DNA of 64,000 nt, taken from assembly GCA_009760855.2 (NCBI GenBank), contig WPIO01000023.1, positions 2,579,501 through 2,643,500 on the forward strand. The letters are read 5' to 3'. Positions 58,466 to 64,000 of the stretch are shown here, in pieces. The DNA comes from Cristatella mucedo. Lineage: Eukaryota; Bryozoa; Phylactolaemata; Cristatellidae. The notes beneath the pieces are model-generated. The model worked only from the letters and a program-made list of their open reading frames with translations, was not told the origin of the DNA and made no database searches. Within the stretch, counting starts at the first letter, position 1; the number at the start of each line of letters is the position of its first letter. A program made the position numbers and the translations under genes.

Positions 58466-58688
58466 ACCTAGGAGCACGAGGTGATTGGGCAAACGGCACT
58501 CTCGCTCGTACTGCAAAGCTGCAGCCCCCCAAGCATCACTGCCCGGACTGCGGAGCATTCCGAACGAGCGATGGAGACATGGGATGTGCAAAAGGGGATG
58601 CTATTCAGAGCAGAGTGCTGCACGAATGCCGAGTTGCTTGTGCACGTTTGTGGGCGCACTGTTAAGTGCTGTTAAGCGAAAGCCTGGC

Positions 58689-59078
58689 TCATGAACGCAG
58701 ACTTTCGCAGCAGCAATCACGAGCAGAGTCGTCCATAGCAATAGCCCGGCCCAGCTGTGCGCGCTCGTACTCGTCCAAGTCCTTCAGGGCGTTGGCCAAG
58801 GCCGGGTCGTGCGGCTTGCCGGAGTAAGCCTTGAAGAAGAGCGTGCGCGCTGCGTCGTAGTCGCCCAGGCGCATCTTGGCGATGCCCTTGCGGTACAGGG
58901 CCTTGCACTCGGTCGGCTCTATGTCGAGAGCGCGATTGCAGTAGGTGATTGCCTCCGGGTAGCGGTGCAGCTGGACTTTGCAGGCAGCAGCGTTGAGGTA
59001 GAGCTTCAGGAGAGCGTGCTGCTGCAGTTTCTCTGCAACCTCGTCCTTGATCTGCGAGTTTTCCAGCAGATTAATCGC
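58689..59078 (-). CDS. TPR co-chaperone exon B (terminal)
   Basis: The acceptor is cgatttag at 59079. It is open for 129 codons to TGA at 58689. GC-rich codons contrast with the flanking repeats. It contains TPR 2 and 3 and an acidic helix (LKDLDEYERAQ). Confidence 0.75.
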   Translation of the reverse strand, partial: AINLLENSQIKDEVAEKLQQHALLKLYLNAAACKVQLHRYPEAITYCNRALDIEPTECKALYRKGIAKMRLGDYDAARTLFFKAYSGKPHDPALANALKDLDEYERAQLGRAIAMDDSARDCCCESLRS

Positions 59079-60514
59079 CTAAATCGAGAAGAGCATTTGT
59101 GCCCTGCCTCATCCTCAGCCCGAGGGTGACTCAGCAGCGACGATGGACTCAAGAAGGCAGACTAAATGGCCTGCACGGCCATTGATAGCTGCCATGCTTA
59201 TTGAGGGTTTCAGTCACGAGCTAGCATATAAGCACGAATTAACGAGGTCTTGAAACCTGCAGGTCACTGGGTTAGTGACACTACTGAGCCATTTCCAAAA
59301 CGAGGGCAGACCAGTCGCCTGAATTCTGAGTTGCTGCCGCCGCCGTGAAACTCCTGGCCAAAGGCACAGCCAGATAATGCTCAACAATACGGGCCGAACT
59401 TGTTCCCGCTAGAGATTGACCCATGACCATGCCCGAACCAGTGAATCGTCGATGGAGGCAGAAGAGGGCCCATTTTAGGAGAAGCCCCCCTTAGGTTGAA
59501 GAGGAGCCACAGAAAGCAGCCGCTCCCTACCGCCATCTTCGAGACCCTTCTTTCAGTTGCATGATATTTGTACAAGGTGCAGGTACCACGATAATAGGTG
59601 CCTATCCGTGGTGACCTTGAGACCGAACAGGCAAGCCGGATATTAGGCCTTCCATCGGGTACTCACACATTTGTGTGCATGGAATGTACAAGCTACCCCC
59701 TGTAGGTAGCCGTTGTGCGCTTGCTGTCGGCTGTTGCTTTCACAGGGGAAAGAGCACCGGATATCTGCGCAATGCTCCGATGCTAAGCGATGTAGTGAAG
59801 TCTGTTCACTCTGCGAGGCAGCTTAAATTCTGCACTCCATTGCCAACCAATCAAGCCAATGCTGCAAGAGCAAAGTGATGCGGTCGTAAAAGACCCCTCC
59901 CCTGAACTGAGGTCGCCAAAGGATCGACTAGGAAAAGGTGGCTCACGAGGTCACCAGGATGCGCCTATCTCCTCTAAATGGAGGGGAAATGTGGGGCTGG
60001 AGAGAACAAGTACACACGCCTGCCGAAAGACTGGTCAAATCCAGGGCTACGTGCCAATGCAAGCGCTAGTGGCACACCAACCGATTGGCTCAGCTCACCC
60101 GACAAGCAGCCTGAGCCAGCATCTGCAATGCAGTATCCACCAGGAGCACCTATTCCGAAGGTGGCCCCCGTGAGAGCTACCTTTAAACCGCTCAGGCCAA
60201 TGGTCAATGCCAATGGTCTAAGCAAACGCCCGGTCAGCAGCTCTCGACCTCACTCGAACGTTAGCAGATGACCAGCCATTAATTAGGAGATGACCAGCCG
60301 TTTGCAGCTGTTCAGTGCCGAGCAGCAAAATAAGCTCGGGAGCAGCCTCTTCAGCTGGCAGCAGCTGCTGTTACAGCTACCAAGCGCTGCTAACCTTGGA
60401 GTAGTGCTTCATGGCAAGCACGTATTTCTGCTCGTGGAACAGCTCGTTTCCTTGCTCACGCTCTTCGCTGGCAGCCTGGACCAGTTGCTTCATCGTCAAC
60501 TCCCTCCTTTCGTC
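58689..60514 (-). CDS. FKBP6-like TPR co-chaperone, C-terminal exons
   Basis: Two exons on the minus strand join in frame. Exon A (60514-60395) and exon B (59078-58689) together encode about 169 residues: a helix (MKQLVQAASEEREQGNELF) opening the first TPR, then a second (LLKLYLNAAACKVQLHRYPEAITYCNRAL) and a third TPR (CKALYRKGIAKMRLGDYDAARTLFFKA), ending in TGA. Order and spacing match the TPR half of FKBP6-type and related immunophilins (FKBP4/5/8, AIP), proteins that bind HSP90 and other chaperones. No FKBP-domain exons were found upstream within the window. The TPR call is strong; the FKBP6 assignment is tentative. Confidence 0.7.
59079..60394. other. Intron between TPR exons
   Basis: No repeat or extra exon recognised. 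Overlapping open frames at 59978-60271 run on both strands without domain support. Confidence 0.45.
60395..60514 (-). CDS. TPR co-chaperone exon A
   Basis: The acceptor is ttgttaag at 60515 and the donor AAG|gttagc at 60394. It codes 40 residues including EREQGNELFHEQKYVLAMKHY, the first TPR. Confidence 0.65.
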
Positions 60515-62829
60515 CTTAACAAGGCAACAGAAATCATGTTTGGCACGGCTAACTCCAGCAAGCAGCCATGGATCCTTCGACCGGCAAGGTACACGCATTC
60601 GAGCTACCCAGCTGCCCTTTTTACCATACACGCAACAGCAGCTGCATCTGCTTCAGACTGCTAGACTGTCTCTGCTAGACTGCCTCTGAAGAAGACCGAC
60701 AGAAATACATACCACTGGCATGCTCATGATTTTACTCATGGATCCCACATTATTTATCGACAGTATCTCGACTTGAAAGAGCACTGCAAACAAGACACAC
60801 TATATTAGTACCACAGCAGTGAGACAGGAAACAGTGTATTGCTGACATTCAGCTAGCAGAACAGCTCCGCAACAGGTATAGAGCCAAAAAAGGTTGCATG
60901 TGGTTGCAAATTGCTGTGGGCCAGAGAAAGAATGGGGAACTGTGTGGACAAATGTCACGGGGAAAGCAGCAAAGTACCATGATGTAGAGTAATTTTTAGG
61001 AGAAGTGACTTGTACAATGTAAAGTAAAAAAGTAAAGGTCGGATGATTCGACGGCCTCAGCAATATCTCGGCCAGAAGAACTTTGGCAGCTTTCTCCATG
61101 CTTGCAGCAGGCAATAGAAGATTTACCAGCTTCAGGACTTAGACCCGTGACCCATGTTGTAAAGTGTGAGCACACGGGCAGGCTCAGCAGCTTAAGTTGC
61201 CGGCCAACCACTGACACATTAGATCAAGTTATGTCACGTAGGCACATCATTCTCCAATCAACAGCCCCTTTACGAATACAGCAAATGATAGGTCCCCTGA
61301 ATTGATAGTGTGCACATGCTTCATAGCACACATTAAGATCAAAGTTAGCCAACCAGCAAAGCCAGCAAGATGTGTCAGCCAGACACACGTGACGACTTCA
61401 CAACAAACAGAAAACTCTACTCACTTATAAGACTGGATATGAACGAAACGCTGGAGTGAGGGCGAAATGTGTCAGAACCCAGGCAAGCAGAAGAGTGGCA
61501 TTACAAAGTCAAGCTGAGTAGCAGGACGTTGTTCCAAACGAACAAGGGTGCCGACAGTCACAATAAGGACAAAGATAGATAATTAGTGATGTTCCAATTT
61601 AACAAATATTGTGGCGATCAAGAACTTTGCAAAGCCTAACGGGCTATACGAGGAGCCAGCACAGCAGCAGTGCTACAAACTCGTGCGAGCATTGGCTTAA
61701 GAATCGGTGTGGCTCGCATTCTGGATGCCAGAACTCCACACATTCTGCTCCAACGTGACAGCGACCAGCCTGCATAATGTTTTATCAAAGGACACCAACA
61801 CGGACACAGCACATGCAACATGCGGGCCAGCACCCCATCAGCATACTAATAACACACCACCCACTTACGGGTAGCATTTGGAGCAATCCTGGGTGGGCAT
61901 CCTCGTTCGCCATAAGCACAGTCCGGCCTCACGAGAAAGCGTGAAACCTCGTGAAGGCACATAGATCTTATTGCGACCTCCAAGCCAAATATCACTTGAC
62001 CTGAAACGTGAGAAGGCAGCACGCTTACCACGGAGTGATACTGCACATTGCCCCTCACCGAAAATACAAAATCTGTAAAAAGGTAAAGGTAAGTAAGGCC
62101 GAGTCAACACCCGGACTTGCACAGCCCATCGAAGAAACGCCTGGGGGCGGGCTTTCATCGTGTTTTCATTCTGAATAAAAAGAAGCATCTATCCGATTGC
62201 TTCACCGGCAGAGTAATGCTGACGGTCTTAACCCCCTCATTGGTTTCAACAGGTTTTAACAGAGGGGAACCCAAACAATTAAACCGAAAGCTGACAGACA
62301 CCATACTCTGCAGGTATGTGCTAAGTTGACAAAGCACTCAGCAGCAGAAGCATTCCGGCAGTCTTTCGGCATGTTGCCGACGAGTAGTTTAGCACACATT
62401 TTGCCACGCACACAACTGGCACAGGTCATTCAGCCAACGATGAAAAGCCATCGGCAACTCTGAAAGCCATTATGATCACCACCTAATTATTTGCACTTTC
62501 AAAACTAAAACGGCCACCCCCCCCCCCCCGCACATTGCCCACAAGGCAGCACAGGAAAGGCATGCCCCAAAATACATAGGGATATGCATATACTTAGCTC
62601 TTTACCACGATGTCCACTTCAAGATACACTGAGTAAATCATGTGCATCATTGAAACAACACGAGAGTAGCCGACACAACCCCACATTTTAATTTAGTCTT
62701 CGACATGGCTGGTCTGTAGACATTGTTGGTTTAGTATAATTTAATGACTTAAGATGGCATGAGTGAGTAGGCTGATCCCATATAAAGAAAACGACTCTGC
62801 AAGAGACTGAGCTGGCCAGGTCTTGAAAC
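60515..62829. other. Unannotated DNA upstream of the TPR exons
   Basis: It should contain upstream exons of the TPR gene or its introns. No FKBP domain block was seen. A C-run sits at 62517-62529. Confidence 0.4.
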
Positions 62830-63245
62830 AACAATAATACGTTTTTTTATAGCCCTTCAGAATTAAATCTCTTTCTAGGCACTTGACATTTACGGCAAAG
62901 GAAGCATGATCGAGTGGTTAGTGGTAGCATGCTCAATGGCAATAAGCATTACCTGGTTAGAGGTGACATGGACAGGGTCAGCATGCAAATATGGTTAGTG
63001 GCAGCAGGCACAGTGTCAAGCACACAACTTAGGTATCACATGGACCGACTAAATGCTCTGACAAATAGACGCGTTTTTAGTTTCTTTTTGAATGTGGTCA
63101 ATTCAGGTGATGTCGTAATGCAAGTTGGAAGTGGGTTTCAGGCTTTGGGAGCATATGGACTAAATGCACGATTTCCAAAGGATTTGAGGTTTGTACGAGG
63201 TATTGGTAAACAGTTAGATTCCAAAAAGCAGGTGATATGATCCTT
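62830..63245 (-). mobile_element. LINE 3' end, degraded
   Basis: It begins with a complement of the LINE tail (aataatacg... tttctaggcacttgacatttacgg). The minus strand then gives the C-terminal LINE region. The plus-strand open frame at 62914-63240 is its antisense. Confidence 0.7.
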
Positions 63246-63279
63246 AGCCATATCTTGGGTTTCTTTGTACTCCCCCTCT

Positions 63280-64000
63280 ATAATAATAATAATAGCACAT
63301 TTGATAAAGCACCCTCAGAGAACTCAATCTCTTTCTGGGCACTTTACATTTACTGCAAAGGAAACACGATCAAATGGTGAGTGGTACCATGCTTGCTAAA
63401 CAACATGAATAACATGGTTAGGGATGACATGCACAGGGTCAGCATGCAAGTGTGGTTGGCTAGTGACAGCATGCACAGTGTCAGCATGCATTAGCACACA
63501 AAGGACGAATCAGGGGGACTCACTAATGCTTTCATAAATAGGTGTGTTTTTAAGTTTCTTTTTAAATGTGGGCAAACCTGGAGATGTCGTGATGGAAGTC
63601 GAGAGTGAGTTCTAGGCTTTGGAAGCATGCGAACTACAGGCACGGTCTCCAAAGGATTTGGGATTTGTACGAGGTACGGGTAAACAGTTCGATTCCAAAA
63701 AGCAGGTGGCACGATGCTTGGCCTGGTGGGAGAGTAGATCTGATAGATGGGCTGGAGCCAAAGAATGCAGGGACCAAAAAGTTAGTGACAGAACCTTGAA
63801 GTCGATGTGTTGCTTGACTGGGAGCCAGTGCAGGTCAGCGAGACTGGAAGTCTTTGCAGGTCAGCAAGAAGTAATGTGATGAGGCAACTGCAATGCTCAT
63901 GACAGACATACCCAGCTGCAGAGTTTTGCACAAGCTGCAAGCATCTGATTGCATCGGCCGGTAGACCAGCACTAACAACTCCACCGATTTCCACTACCCT
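63280..64000 (-). mobile_element. LINE 3' end, continuing beyond the window
   Basis: An (AAT)n run and 'gcacatttgataaagcaccctcagag' mark the 3' end. The minus strand continues with NPLETV, LQLVQNSAAGYVC and further reverse transcriptase C-terminal blocks to the window end. Confidence 0.75.

Noticed and set aside
59978-60271. Overlapping open frames on both strands in the TPR intron
   Set aside because: No domain, no splice signals that would include them, and both strands open equally.

Overview
The window looks like nuclear DNA of an invertebrate animal. It is gene-poor and repeat-rich, with spliced genes, GT-AG introns and one apparent GC-AG intron. It also carries long CT and CA microsatellites, many 5'-truncated L2/CR1-type LINEs, tRNA-derived SINEs and a decayed Tc1/mariner element. 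The species cannot be named from the sequence. A spiralian such as a flatworm or mollusc would fit the repeat style, but that is inference.

Host genes (all minus strand). (1) 2544-3309 is one large exon resembling the extracellular region of GPR158/GPR179-type orphan receptors. (2) 34531 down to 19116 is a complete six-exon DHHC palmitoyltransferase of the ZDHHC3/ZDHHC7 type, 297 residues, with every splice junction readable. Its 8.7-kb fourth intron holds LINEs, SINEs, a Tc1 copy and a 240-bp CA repeat. Its first intron holds a long foldback hairpin. A CpG-rich block at about 35.2-35.66 kb probably marks the promoter. (3) 60514-58689 holds two exons of an FKBP6-like TPR co-chaperone ending in a stop codon. 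(4) 55954-55834 is an unassigned internal exon.

The most notable object is an AT-rich block at about 37.45-49.2 kb, unlike its surroundings in base composition. It is packed with short-spaced genes of a Polinton-like or adintovirus-like DNA virus: retroviral-type integrase, adenain-like cysteine protease, FtsK/HerA-type packaging ATPase, double-jelly-roll-type major capsid protein candidate, YqaJ-type exonuclease, a fibre with phage-tail-like repeats, three tandem related virion proteins, zinc-ribbon proteins and several helical or basic small proteins. I see no polymerase or helicase. Most genes are broken by single-base changes in A/T runs and by in-frame TGA or TAA codons, never TAG. The packaging ATPase has lost its Walker A lysine and the nuclease its ExK glutamate. 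The copy is therefore probably an endogenised, partly decayed virus. Two caveats need checking: homopolymer errors in the assembly could explain most frameshifts, and the in-frame TGA codons could reflect a recoded host. A shared TATA(G)-ATG signal sits directly before most of its genes, in one case as a palindrome serving two divergent genes 9 nt apart.

The rest is repeats and intergenic or intronic DNA. LINE copies lie on both strands with (TTA)n-type tails. SINEs share a tRNA head and in one case a LINE tail. A repeat family carrying its own CA or AT microsatellite occurs at 17.7-18.0, 27.6-27.9 and 29.4-29.8 kb. Two LTR-like arms face each other at 36.1 and 37.2 kb beside the viral block.
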